Shown here one piece after another: positions 7,871 to 15,615 of a DNA stretch of 33,355 bases. The translations under genes and the position numbers were made by a program. Each line of letters starts with the position of its first letter. The first letter of the stretch is position 1. This stretch comes from Chloroflexota bacterium (GTDB lineage: Bacteria > Chloroflexota > Anaerolineae > Aggregatilineales > Phototrophicaceae), in assembly GCA_028875245.1 (NCBI GenBank), contig JAPPEU010000052.1:1-33355 (forward strand). Direction: 5' to 3'. Below the pieces are notes generated by a model, which worked only from the letters and a program-made list of their open reading frames with translations, searched no databases and was not told the origin of the DNA.

Positions 7871-8809
7871 TCAGGCTCCTTGCCGCTCACGCAGAACGCG
7901 GAAGCTGATCAGCGTCAGAGCGAGTACGATCACCAGCATGACGACCGAGATGGCCGCGCCGCGCCCCAAGCGCAAGTAGCCAAAGACGTTTTGATAAACT
8001 TCCCAAACCATCGTATTGGTGCGGTTGAAGGGACCGCCTTGCGTCAGCATGAAAATCAAACCGAAGTTGCGGAATATGCTGATGGTAAAGGTTACGACCA
8101 CGAAGAGAATAACCGGGCGCATCAAGGGCACGGTGATAAGCAGGAAACTTTGCACCGGGTTGGCGCCATCAACCCGCGCCGCCTCGAGAATGTCCTTCGG
8201 GATATCTTGCAGGCCGGCCAGGAAGATGACCATATTGCTGCCAATGCTGCCCCAGATGGTAACGATGACCAAACTGATGAGCGCCAGGTTGGGGTCGTTG
8301 AGCCAGTTCTGTGGCGGGATGCCAACAATCCCCAAAAGATAATTCAGCAAGCCGTGCTGCGGGCTGTAGATCCAGCGCCAAATCATCGCCGAGACGACAA
8401 CCGAGCTCACCACCGGCAAGTAATAGAGTGTGCGCAAGAAGACGCGCCCGCGTATCGATTGATCAAGCAGCTTGGCGATGATGAGGGCCAGCGCCGTGCC
8501 GATCGGGACGGCTTCGATGGTGAAGAGCAGCGTGTTAATGATCGATTGAAACGCGGTCTTGTTGCTGAAAACATAATTGTAATTCTTCAAGCCGACGAAG
8601 CGCGGCGGCTCGAAGAGTTCATAGCGCGTGAAACTGAGATACAGATTGTAGAATACGGGCCAGATCTTCAGCGCCGCCAGCAAGAGCACGGGCACGAGCA
8701 AAAACAAAAAAGCGACGAAGGCCTGGCTGTTATAGAAACGGTAGAGACGATCACGCCAATCAACCGACCCGGCAACGGCGACCGTGGCCTTTCCAACTGC
8801 ATGGTTCAT
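7871..8809 (-). CDS. Sugar ABC transporter permease, MalF/CUT1 type
   Basis: A 312-residue inner-membrane permease, the partner of the downstream MalG-type protein. It has an N-terminal cytoplasmic segment, a first helix near residues 29-50, further helices, and an EAA loop containing ILEAARVDGANPVQSF. The start is set at the ATG at 8809. The longer reading begins with TTG at 8851 with no ribosome binding site and runs through low-conservation sequence. GGTGA precedes the chosen ATG. It forms a tight pair with the next gene. A hairpin (8865-8909) lies between it and the upstream binding-protein gene. Confidence 0.92.
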   Translation of the reverse strand: MNHAVGKATVAVAGSVDWRDRLYRFYNSQAFVAFLFLLVPVLLLAALKIWPVFYNLYLSFTRYELFEPPRFVGLKNYNYVFSNKTAFQSIINTLLFTIEAVPIGTALALIIAKLLDQSIRGRVFLRTLYYLPVVSSVVVSAMIWRWIYSPQHGLLNYLLGIVGIPPQNWLNDPNLALISLVIVTIWGSIGSNMVIFLAGLQDIPKDILEAARVDGANPVQSFLLITVPLMRPVILFVVVTFTISIFRNFGLIFMLTQGGPFNRTNTMVWEVYQNVFGYLRLGRGAAISVVMLVIVLALTLISFRVLRERQGA

Positions 8810-8864
8810 TGAGTTTTCACCGTTTTCCGCCCCGGCAATGCGCGATGTCAACCGAAGGCAAGGG

Positions 8865-8909
8865 CCCCTCTCCCTTGCGGTCGCGCAGGCGCCGACCTTG
8901 GGAGAGGGG
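8865..8909 (-). terminator. Intra-operon hairpin between binding protein and permeases
   Basis: CCCCTCTCCC (8865-8874) pairs perfectly with GGGAGAGGGG (8900-8909) around a 25-base loop. There is no U-tract, so it is not a classic terminator. In binding-protein-dependent importers such stems often protect the upstream mRNA or partly attenuate, so more binding protein than permease is made. It is also a relative of the family C G/C-rich hairpins. Confidence 0.55.
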
Positions 8910-8935
8910 TATGGAGATGAGGGTGTTCCCCCAGT

Positions 8936-10234
8936 CTAGTCGTCCGCCAAGATCTCGTTGATGGCAGCCGTGGCGTCGACTAGCGCATCGGCCGGCGCTT
9001 TGATGCCGCTCAGCGCCTGTTCAAGCTCAGCCGCGATCGGGCGGAATAGCGCGATCAGATTGTGATGCTGCGGGAAAGTGCGCGCGTAAACGGCTGATTC
9101 CAGCACGACCTTGTGCTTCTCCGACATATACTCAGCCTCAAGCAGTGAAAGCCGCGGCGGCGTATTGTTGTTGGACGCGGAGTACACCTCGAGCATGTCT
9201 TTGCGCGTCATGAAGCGCAGGAAGCTCCAGGAGGCGGTCGCGTCGGATGTCTGCGAAGAGACAAAGAATTTGTTCACCCAGGAGTGCGTCGCCTGCGCCC
9301 GGCCGGTCAGCGGGAGCGCCGGATAAATCGACTCTTTTTCATCGGGCGCGTAGAGATTGATCACGCGTTCCATATCGGCGCTGGAGAGTTGCATGGCGGC
9401 GTTCCGGGCCGCGAGCACATTCAGGTCACCCTGCGGATCCAAGCCCGGATACGAGGTCACCGCGTGCTCGTGCACCAGCGCAACCAGCCACTCGAGCGCT
9501 TCCAGCGCTTCCGGTTGATCGAGCGCGCAGGTGGTCAAGTCGTCGTTGAGGAATTTGCCATCGGCCATGTGCACCCACATCAAGAAGGGCTGCCAATCGC
9601 GCTGCCAGTTGCCGCTGCCATCGGAGAAGTGGTATCCCTCAACGTCGAAACCGGCGCCATCGCGAACGGTGGTCGCCTGGGCGACGGCGAGGAATTCGTC
9701 CCAGGTCGCGGGCGCTTCGTCAAAGCCGGCTTCGGCCAGCATCTCCTTGTTGTACCAGAGCGTACGCAGATCCTGCCGATAGGGTACGGCGACAATATCG
9801 CCGCGGATGGTGACATCGGCTTTCAAGCCGTCGGGGAAATCGTCCCAGTCCCATTCCGCGTCTGCGCTGATGAAGTCGTTAAGCGGGACGGCCCAACCGC
9901 GCCGCGCCATCTGCGGCGCCCAGACAGCGCCGCCCTGGAAGACATCAGGCGTCACGCCCGAAGCGAAGGCAGTCGTCATCTCTTCGTTATAGCGTCCCCA
10001 ATTCGTCCAGTTAATGGTCACGCTGGATCCAGGGTTCTCTTCAACGAAGCGCGGAATAATGGTCTCCTCAAAAGCAGCCTGGACCGGATCGCTCCAGTCC
10101 ACCATCGCCAGCGAGAACTCGCCGCCGTCGGCTTGCGCGGCGATCGGCTGCACACCGAGAACGGTGAAGCCTGTTGCGGCGCCGGTGATCGACGCGATCT
10201 TCAAAAATTCACGTCTTGAGAGTTTGGTGCTCAT
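8936..10234 (-). CDS. Tat-exported sugar ABC transporter substrate-binding protein (family 1)
   Basis: 432 residues, extracytoplasmic receptor of the adjacent CUT1 importer. The N-terminus carries a twin-arginine signal, SRREFLK at residues 6-12, then a hydrophobic stretch ending near QPIAAQA. The mature part has the layout of SBP_bac_1 proteins: an early beta strand (FSLAMVDWS), TPDVFQGG around residue 95, and YRQDLRTLWYNKEML in the hinge region. Tat export implies folding before secretion. The ligand is a sugar by family and context, not more precisely known. The ATG at 10234 follows AGGAG at good spacing. It is the first gene of the importer operon. Confidence 0.93.
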   Translation of the reverse strand: MSTKLSRREFLKIASITGAATGFTVLGVQPIAAQADGGEFSLAMVDWSDPVQAAFEETIIPRFVEENPGSSVTINWTNWGRYNEEMTTAFASGVTPDVFQGGAVWAPQMARRGWAVPLNDFISADAEWDWDDFPDGLKADVTIRGDIVAVPYRQDLRTLWYNKEMLAEAGFDEAPATWDEFLAVAQATTVRDGAGFDVEGYHFSDGSGNWQRDWQPFLMWVHMADGKFLNDDLTTCALDQPEALEALEWLVALVHEHAVTSYPGLDPQGDLNVLAARNAAMQLSSADMERVINLYAPDEKESIYPALPLTGRAQATHSWVNKFFVSSQTSDATASWSFLRFMTRKDMLEVYSASNNNTPPRLSLLEAEYMSEKHKVVLESAVYARTFPQHHNLIALFRPIAAELEQALSGIKAPADALVDATAAINEILADD

Positions 10235-10347
10235 TTTCCAGTCTCCTGTATATGGCCTCGGGCGCGGCCAATCGATTTGCGCTGAAGTTCGGCAGCGCAG
10301 GAAAAGTTACCACAAAGCAAGCGGTATTCAAAGATTGAAGGCCGAGG

Positions 10348-11553
10348 CTAAACGCCGCTCGCCTTCAGCGCCATCACGGCCGCCTCTTCCGCATCACGAA
10401 CCCGCAAGACCTGATCGCGAATGCCGGCGCGCAGGTCGGCAATCTCCGCCTCACTCAGCGGGAAGTCATCCTCCGACGCCGCTTTCAGCGCTTCCAGCCG
10501 GTCGCGCTGGGCGATAATCTCGTCTAAGCGCGCCGCGCCGCTCTCGATGAAAAGCTCTGTCCGATTGTCGATCGCTTCACGGGCCTCCCCCAGCATGGGC
10601 GCATCATCGGGCAGCAGGCTGTTAAGCAACCCGGCCCAAGCTTCGCCCGCGATACGATAAGCGGCCGCGACATCTGACAGCGCCGTCACGCCAAGGGCCC
10701 CCGCCGCCTCGTCAAGAAAATCGGCATAGACATCGCGCTCGGCTTGAACGGTCTTGCCAAAGGCCGGCCCCAAAAATGTATACGCGCTGGTCAAGGCAGC
10801 CAGCAGCGGTCGCCCGCCCGCGTACTCCTTCGCCCAGCTGCCGCGGCCCGTCTTTTCCAGCATCTCCGCCCAATGCGCCAGCGCGCGCAAACCGAAATTC
10901 TTGGCCGAGCCCTTGGGCGGCTTTTCGGTCATCAGCTTCACACAATCCTCAATCCCGCCTCTGATCGCATCTTCCAACATGCCGTCGGCCGGCGCGCCCA
11001 AGAGCAGCAGACGATGCCGCTCCTTTTTGATGCGCGCCCGCGCTTTATCAAGGTCCTCAGCGCGGACCGTCAGCGGCGCGCGGCTGCGGTCGGAAATGTA
11101 AGCTTCGCCTTTTTCCGGTTCGTAACCATAGATGACCAAGGGCATCCCGCCCCACATGCCTTCGTCGTAGGGCAGCGCATTGTACGGCAGCAGCCACATA
11201 TCGGGGCTGGCGATGGGCGCGTAACCCGCTTCCAGCGCCTCAATCAGATGCCCCCGGCCTTTGTCGGCGCTGGCGCTTCGCCGCAAGTCACGCGGGATTT
11301 TCAAGCGGTTGAAGATCGTCTCCATCGGGTCAAAAGTGTTGCGCGTCAGCAGGTTGACCTGCGGGTCGTAGCCTTTGTAGTGGAAGGTGAAATAACCGAA
11401 GGTGATGCCGCCGCTGAGCCCGAGCAGCATCGCTTCGCTATAGGGCGCGCCCGAATGCGGCGCTTTGACACCCTGATAATCCAGCGCATTGCGGACGGCG
11501 GCTGTGTCCCAATAGCGTCCTTCAAATTGGGTAAAGTTGGATAGTGTGGGCAT
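10348..11553 (-). CDS. BtrH N-terminal / DUF4872-type protein
   Basis: 401 residues. The N-terminal half resembles the BtrH_N family (named for the butirosin acyltransferase BtrH): a FEGRYWDTAAVRNAL block near residues 9-23, then SEAMLLGLSGGITFGYF. The C-terminal half (about 210-390) is helical and resembles DUF4872. Many family members have a Cys in the first block (a HCE-like motif); here that place reads YWD, so cysteine-based acyl transfer looks unlikely. The role is unknown. The start at 11553 is chosen because the upstream 74 codons are unlike any family sequence. The ribosome binding site is weak. It is monocistronic, upstream in orientation of the importer operon. Confidence 0.72.
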   Translation of the reverse strand: MPTLSNFTQFEGRYWDTAAVRNALDYQGVKAPHSGAPYSEAMLLGLSGGITFGYFTFHYKGYDPQVNLLTRNTFDPMETIFNRLKIPRDLRRSASADKGRGHLIEALEAGYAPIASPDMWLLPYNALPYDEGMWGGMPLVIYGYEPEKGEAYISDRSRAPLTVRAEDLDKARARIKKERHRLLLLGAPADGMLEDAIRGGIEDCVKLMTEKPPKGSAKNFGLRALAHWAEMLEKTGRGSWAKEYAGGRPLLAALTSAYTFLGPAFGKTVQAERDVYADFLDEAAGALGVTALSDVAAAYRIAGEAWAGLLNSLLPDDAPMLGEAREAIDNRTELFIESGAARLDEIIAQRDRLEALKAASEDDFPLSEAEIADLRAGIRDQVLRVRDAEEAAVMALKASGV

Positions 11554-11784
11554 GGGGTCGCGCTTTCTGTCGTTCTTTGTCGGTTCTTTCCAGTTTAGAT
11601 TGAAAAGCGTCCTGCTGGCAACGAACTGCGACATAGTCTGCATCACAGCGCTCCCCGCGCGACGCCCCTCCGTGCTAGCGGCGAGCGCAAGCAAGCAGCG
11701 GAACAAAACCAAAACAGAAGTAGTTCCAAGAAAGTAATGAGAATGATCGCAGAACAAAAGATATTGCCATAACAATCGAAAGGT

Positions 11785-11859
11785 GTAGGGGCGAGACGGT
11801 GGCTCGCCCGTCGAATACCTAGATATTTGGACGCGGGCGACTCACCGAGTCGCCCCTAC
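11785..11859. repeat. Family A palindromic unit, full
   Basis: 75-bp unit with 9-bp inverted ends (GTAGGGGCG at 11785-11793, CGCCCCTAC at 11851-11859) and two inner palindromes (GGCGAGACGGTGGCTCGCCC and GGGCGACTCACCGAGTCGCC). It lies in the 557-bp divergent gap 11554-12110, which otherwise shows only the promoter of the MFS gene and a repeat tail. Confidence 0.8.
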
Positions 11860-11877
11860 AGACAACTTCCCGGGCCG

Positions 11878-11903
11878 GGTTCATTAAATAAGAGAACACA
11901 GAG
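11878..11903 (+). repeat. Tail fragment of the 180-bp dispersed repeat
   Basis: GGTTCATTAAATAAGAG followed by AACACAGAG matches the end of the dispersed repeats at 121-300 and 21966-22145. It follows a full A unit here too, so A unit plus this tail seems to be a recurring composite. Confidence 0.6.
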
Positions 11904-12047
11904 AAAGCCAAATAAGGTGTTTCTATTTTTCGGGCCTTTCAGCGCCGCGGGCAGGTCGCGTAGACACTGACCGCCGTCATTGCGGGTCAGAGACCCGTCT
12001 TTATCAAGCGTTCCTTATGATGTGTGAGGCGAGCCGACACTTGAGAA

Positions 12048-12079
12048 TTGACAGCTTGGCGATATGCTTCATCTATATT
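12048..12079 (+). promoter_or_regulatory. Promoter for the MFS transporter
   Basis: A perfect -35 TTGACA (12048-12053) is followed by TCTATA (12072-12077, 18-bp spacer) overlapping TATATT (12074-12079, 20-bp spacer). The TTG of this box is also the first possible start codon of the open frame, which supports the later ATG at 12111 as the true start. Confidence 0.5.
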
Positions 12080-12110
12080 GAAGCCTCATAGAAGCGGCGA
12101 CCCTCGGCGG

Positions 12111-13340
12111 ATGAAACGCTTGCGAAAGCGAGAACCACTCTACTACGGCTGGACTATTGCGCTCGTCCTCGCCATCACCGAGACCGTTTCTTTCGGTGTG
12201 CTCTTTTATGCCTTTCCCGTTTTCATCGCGCCGATGGAAGCGGAATTCGGCTGGACGCGGGGAGAAATATCCGGCGCTTTCTCCTTGTCCCTGCTCATCA
12301 CCGGCTTGGTCGCCCTGCCAGTGGGTTACTGGCTGGATAAACATGGCTCGCGGCTGCTGATGACGGCGGGCTCAACCGGCGCGGCGATCATGGTCCTGCT
12401 CTGGTCTCGCGTGAACAGTTTTCCCGAGTTCATACTTGTCATGGCGGCGATGGGCTTCTTTGGCGCCGCGATTCTCTACGAGCCCGCCTTCACCGTCATC
12501 GCGGCATGGTTTAGAGAGAAGCGCGGCCGGGCCATGGCTGTCCTGACCTTCATCGCCGGCTTCTCGAGCACCGTTTTCACGCCCCTGTCCCATGCCCTGC
12601 TGGAAGCCCATGGATGGCGCGGGGCGATTATGATTTTGGGCATCATTCTGGGCGCGATCACGATTCCATTGCACGCCCTGTTCCTGCGCGGCAAGCCGGC
12701 CGATCTGGGTCTGGAACTGGATGGCGACGCCGCCGCCCAACACGGCGACCACCCGGCCATCAATATGCGCGCCGTCCTGCGCTCCCGTTACTTCTGGCTG
12801 CTCACGCTCGCCTTCGCCCTGTCGACGCTGAGCATTTCCGCGGTGCGCATCCACTTCATTCCGCTGCTCATCAGCATCAATATCCAACCGGGCAGCGCCG
12901 CCCTGGCCAGCGGCTCCATCGGCGTCATGCAAGTCATCGGGCGCATGATCTTCGCGCCGGTCGAAACGCGCTTCTCCAGCCGCGCCATGGCGACCGGCGT
13001 CTTCATCCTGCTGACCGTCTCATTGACGATCCTGCTCCTGGGCAGCGCGCCCCTGCTGATCGTCTTGTTCGTCGCCCTCTTTGGCATGGCCATCGGCACG
13101 CATACACTCACACGGCCGCTGATGGTCGCCGATACCTACGGGACCAGCCACTACGGCCGCATCAGCAGCTCAATGGTCATCTTTCTTACGCTGGCCGGTA
13201 CCACGTCTCCCTTTGCCGCCGGCCTGATTTTCGATGTTTTTGGCTCCTACAGCCCCATGCTGATGTTGGCTTGTGGATTCAGTCTGCTGTCCATCGTATT
13301 GATCTGGCTGCTGCCGAAGCGGGGGCCGGAACATGTATAG
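12111..13340 (+). CDS. Major facilitator superfamily transporter (OFA/MCT-like)
   Basis: 409 residues with about 12 hydrophobic helices. After a basic N-terminus comes a YYGWTIALVLAI first helix. GYWLDKHGSR in the first cytoplasmic loop is the MFS signature region. A cytoplasmic linker sits near residues 195-215, followed by the second six helices. The FGWTRGEISGAFSLSLLITG segment is typical of the oxalate/formate and monocarboxylate branch, so the likely cargo is a small organic acid; this is inference. The ATG at 12111 is preferred to TTG 12048, which lies in the -35 box. No close operon partner; the PfkB gene downstream is convergent, 62 bp away. Confidence 0.9.
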   Translation: MKRLRKREPLYYGWTIALVLAITETVSFGVLFYAFPVFIAPMEAEFGWTRGEISGAFSLSLLITGLVALPVGYWLDKHGSRLLMTAGSTGAAIMVLLWSRVNSFPEFILVMAAMGFFGAAILYEPAFTVIAAWFREKRGRAMAVLTFIAGFSSTVFTPLSHALLEAHGWRGAIMILGIILGAITIPLHALFLRGKPADLGLELDGDAAAQHGDHPAINMRAVLRSRYFWLLTLAFALSTLSISAVRIHFIPLLISINIQPGSAALASGSIGVMQVIGRMIFAPVETRFSSRAMATGVFILLTVSLTILLLGSAPLLIVLFVALFGMAIGTHTLTRPLMVADTYGTSHYGRISSSMVIFLTLAGTTSPFAAGLIFDVFGSYSPMLMLACGFSLLSIVLIWLLPKRGPEHV

Positions 13341-13402
13341 GCGCGACATACCGCGCCGCCCGCTGATGAACGGGCAAGACCGCGCATGTTTGGCAGGGGA
13401 AT

Positions 13403-14497
13403 CTAAATCGTCGTCCAGCCGGCGGCGATGCGCGCTTGCGTCGCTTCCCAGCTGCGGACGCCGGTGGTCGCGTCGGCCGCTTCTATGTTGCAGGCGGCCA
13501 CGGCGCAAGCAAACCGCGCGCAGGCTTCTGGCCCCAGCCCGCGAATCAAAGCCGCCAGCAGACCGGCGTAAGCGGCATCGCCCGCGCCCGTCGTCCCGGC
13601 GACCCTTACCTGGAAGGCGGGATGCCAGGTCTGAACGCCCGCCCAATCAGCTGTTGATTGGCCGATGGACGACAAGAATGCCAAGCGCGACCGCTCAGCG
13701 GCGCAGCGCAGGAAAAGACCGCGCTCGCCCAGCTTGAAGCCGGCGATACCGACGCCCAGCGCCAGGAGCTCATCCGCCAGGCCTTCGAGGTAGTTGGCAG
13801 TCAATGAATCCAGCAGCCGCTCGCCCCAGGCTGCGAGATCAGCGGGCCGCAGCATGAACATAATCTCTTCAATACTGGGCACGAATATATCAATCAGCGG
13901 CAGGCAGCGGTCCAGAATCACCCGCCAATCGGCGCGCCCGCTCGGCGAATCGGGCGGCGGCAGCGACATGTCAATAGACGTGATGACGTCTTGATCTTTG
14001 ACGGCGCGCAAGACATCCCGCAAGCGGGCGCCATCGTCCGCGAACAGGCGGGGCAGCAGCGTCGGATAACCCAGGTGAAACAGCTTGCAGCCGGCGACCT
14101 TGTCGAGGTCGATATCCGCCAGCGAATATTGGTTGTAGACGCCCGTGTGGGTCAGCAGGGTGCGATCATGGTTACCCGGTTCGATGACGACGGTGTAGGG
14201 GCTCGCTGCGTCGGGCACGGTCCTGATGTGATCGGCGAGGCGCGGGCCGAAACCGCGCACGTAGTCAATGATGGCGCGGCCGACCCAGTCATCGCCGACG
14301 ACGGCTTGCAAGCCGACATTCACGCCCAGCTGATGGAGAGCCAGCCCGGTGTTGGATACCGCGCCGCCGGTCGAATACGATATGCGCCCGATTTCATACA
14401 CCTTGCCGGGGCCGATGACCTGTTCGGGCGTCAGCGAAGCCATATCCGGCAAGATATCCAAGGCGATATGGCCGGCGACGATCACTTCGGGGGGCAT
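13403..14497 (-). CDS. PfkB-family carbohydrate/nucleoside kinase
   Basis: 364 residues, ribokinase fold, ATP-dependent sugar or nucleoside kinase of the cytoplasm. The first PfkB signature region reads STGGAVSNTGLALHQLG near residues 42-58. The second is AGTTGAGDAAYAGLLAAL, with the catalytic base Asp at about 307. An anion-hole GAGD is intact. The C-terminus TGVRSWEAT is also family-like. The substrate is not determined. The start at 14497 is firm: its ATG overlaps the stop of the upstream gene as TGATG, suggesting translational coupling. A longer frame upstream is inside that gene. It is the last gene of a minus-strand string starting at 20471. Confidence 0.92.
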   Translation of the reverse strand: MPPEVIVAGHIALDILPDMASLTPEQVIGPGKVYEIGRISYSTGGAVSNTGLALHQLGVNVGLQAVVGDDWVGRAIIDYVRGFGPRLADHIRTVPDAASPYTVVIEPGNHDRTLLTHTGVYNQYSLADIDLDKVAGCKLFHLGYPTLLPRLFADDGARLRDVLRAVKDQDVITSIDMSLPPPDSPSGRADWRVILDRCLPLIDIFVPSIEEIMFMLRPADLAAWGERLLDSLTANYLEGLADELLALGVGIAGFKLGERGLFLRCAAERSRLAFLSSIGQSTADWAGVQTWHPAFQVRVAGTTGAGDAAYAGLLAALIRGLGPEACARFACAVAACNIEAADATTGVRSWEATQARIAAGWTTI

Positions 14498-15510
14498 CAG
14501 CCGCCATCCAAATCCGCCAGGCGGACGGAAGAAGAAATAATGTTTCCATCGACAGCGAAGCCTTGATGATTGTTGGCGTAGAGGGAGACGGTCAGCACTT
14601 CGGCGTCGGGCGGCAGCGTGGGCAGATGATGCCACTCGCCGTAGAGCCGCGCCAGCTTGACGCCGTCGACATACAAGTGGGCGTGCCCCTCGCCAATGAC
14701 CGGCGCCATATCAATGTTTTGCGGCGTAAAGGTGAAGTTGCTGGTTTGAATCCGCAGATTGTAGCCGCCGTCGGCGAGGGCGTAGACCTGCAAGTCGATG
14801 GTTGGCGCGTCCGCCACTGCCAGGTTAATGACGCGGCTGGGGTCATGCATCAAGTCAGCCATCGGCGTGTCGCGGTAGGGATTGGCGCCTTCGATAATCG
14901 GCGTCCAATAAACATTGTAGGCCATGAAGCATTCGAGATCGCCGCCCCATTCTTCGCTTTGGCCGATGACGAAGGTGTAGCGCCCGATCCGCCTGTCGGG
15001 GTGCCAGAGGGCGACGGTGTAGCGGCCAACATGGGGGGCGCGGAAGAAGTCGTCATCGTAGTTCCAGAAATGGACGCGCCCAAAGCGTTCATAAAAATAG
15101 CTGGGGGCGTCCCCCAGCGCGACCATTTGCGCGCCCGCGCCAGCCGGGACGTTCAGAGCTTCGGGCAGCTCCGGCGGCAGGTCGCCGGGCAAGCCGGGAC
15201 CAATCACGGCCATCAAGGGCGCATAGATGTCCGCTTCGTTCTCATCGTTGGCGGGTATGCTCAAGCTGAGCAAGATGGATTGCCCGGCTTGCGCGTCGAA
15301 AGCGAAATAATCAATATCCCACGCCGGGTAAACATTGCCAAAGTAGGCGTAGGAGATCGCCGGGTTGGGAACCTGCCAAGGCGCCTCCGCCGTCAGATCG
15401 GCAAATTCGCAGAAGGGCTGGTGGGCGCTGACAACAGCCGGCAGGCACGCCATCAGCAAACACACGGAAGAAATCATGCTAAGTAAGTGTCGAGAATTGT
15501 GAATAATCAT
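14497..15510 (-). CDS. Secreted protein with C-terminal GEGHAHLYVDG-type domain, function unknown
   Basis: 337 residues. A signal peptide is clear: basic start, hydrophobic core at about residues 9-28, cleavage likely after VVSA. Residues about 35-200 form a beta-rich region with VYPAWDIDYFAFDAQAG, resembling extracellular stress/pre-peptidase-type beta folds. The last ~110 residues hold NLRIQTSNFTFTP, GEGHAHLYVDG, LYGEWHHLP and SLYANNHQGFAVDG. I have seen this combination in uncharacterised secreted or periplasmic proteins but cannot name an activity. Several His residues could bind metal. Start 15510 is the first ATG outside the family C repeat. The stop overlaps the PfkB start. Confidence 0.75.
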   Translation of the reverse strand: MIIHNSRHLLSMISSVCLLMACLPAVVSAHQPFCEFADLTAEAPWQVPNPAISYAYFGNVYPAWDIDYFAFDAQAGQSILLSLSIPANDENEADIYAPLMAVIGPGLPGDLPPELPEALNVPAGAGAQMVALGDAPSYFYERFGRVHFWNYDDDFFRAPHVGRYTVALWHPDRRIGRYTFVIGQSEEWGGDLECFMAYNVYWTPIIEGANPYRDTPMADLMHDPSRVINLAVADAPTIDLQVYALADGGYNLRIQTSNFTFTPQNIDMAPVIGEGHAHLYVDGVKLARLYGEWHHLPTLPPDAEVLTVSLYANNHQGFAVDGNIISSSVRLADLDGG

Positions 15511-15515
15511 TTTTC

Positions 15516-15558
15516 CAACCCCACCCCCGGCCCCTCCCCGAAGCATCAGGGAGGGGAG
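15516..15558 (+). repeat. Family C hairpin repeat
   Basis: ACCCCACCCCCGGCCCC, then CTCCCCGAAGCATCAGGGAG forms a stem-loop (CCCTCCCC/GGGAGGGG-like arms around GAAGCATC). It sits immediately before the start of the secreted-protein gene, in the 105-bp gap to the FG-GAP gene. Confidence 0.75.
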
Positions 15559-15615
15559 TCTTCTTGGCCAACTTGTTCTTTGCGTCAGCCAGTTCCTTGA
15601 GCTGCCGCGCCCCTG

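Noticed and set aside
7394..8812. A 472-codon plus-strand frame opposite both sugar permease genes
   Set aside because: Antisense shadow: rich in His/Gln/Asp/Arg, spans two real genes and their junction, no domain pattern.
8865..8909. True rho-independent terminator after the binding protein gene
   Set aside because: The stem is strong but no T-run follows in the direction of transcription and the permeases are downstream in the same operon, so complete termination is unlikely.
9284..10219. A 311-codon plus-strand frame opposite the first binding protein
   Set aside because: Same reason: antisense to a Tat-signal protein with a firm start and RBS.
11554..11775. 74 extra N-terminal codons for the BtrH_N-like protein (Leu/Phe/Cys-rich, signal-like)
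   Set aside because: The family alignment starts at the ATG at 11553. The extension has no conserved pattern, and there is no ribosome binding site at 11775.
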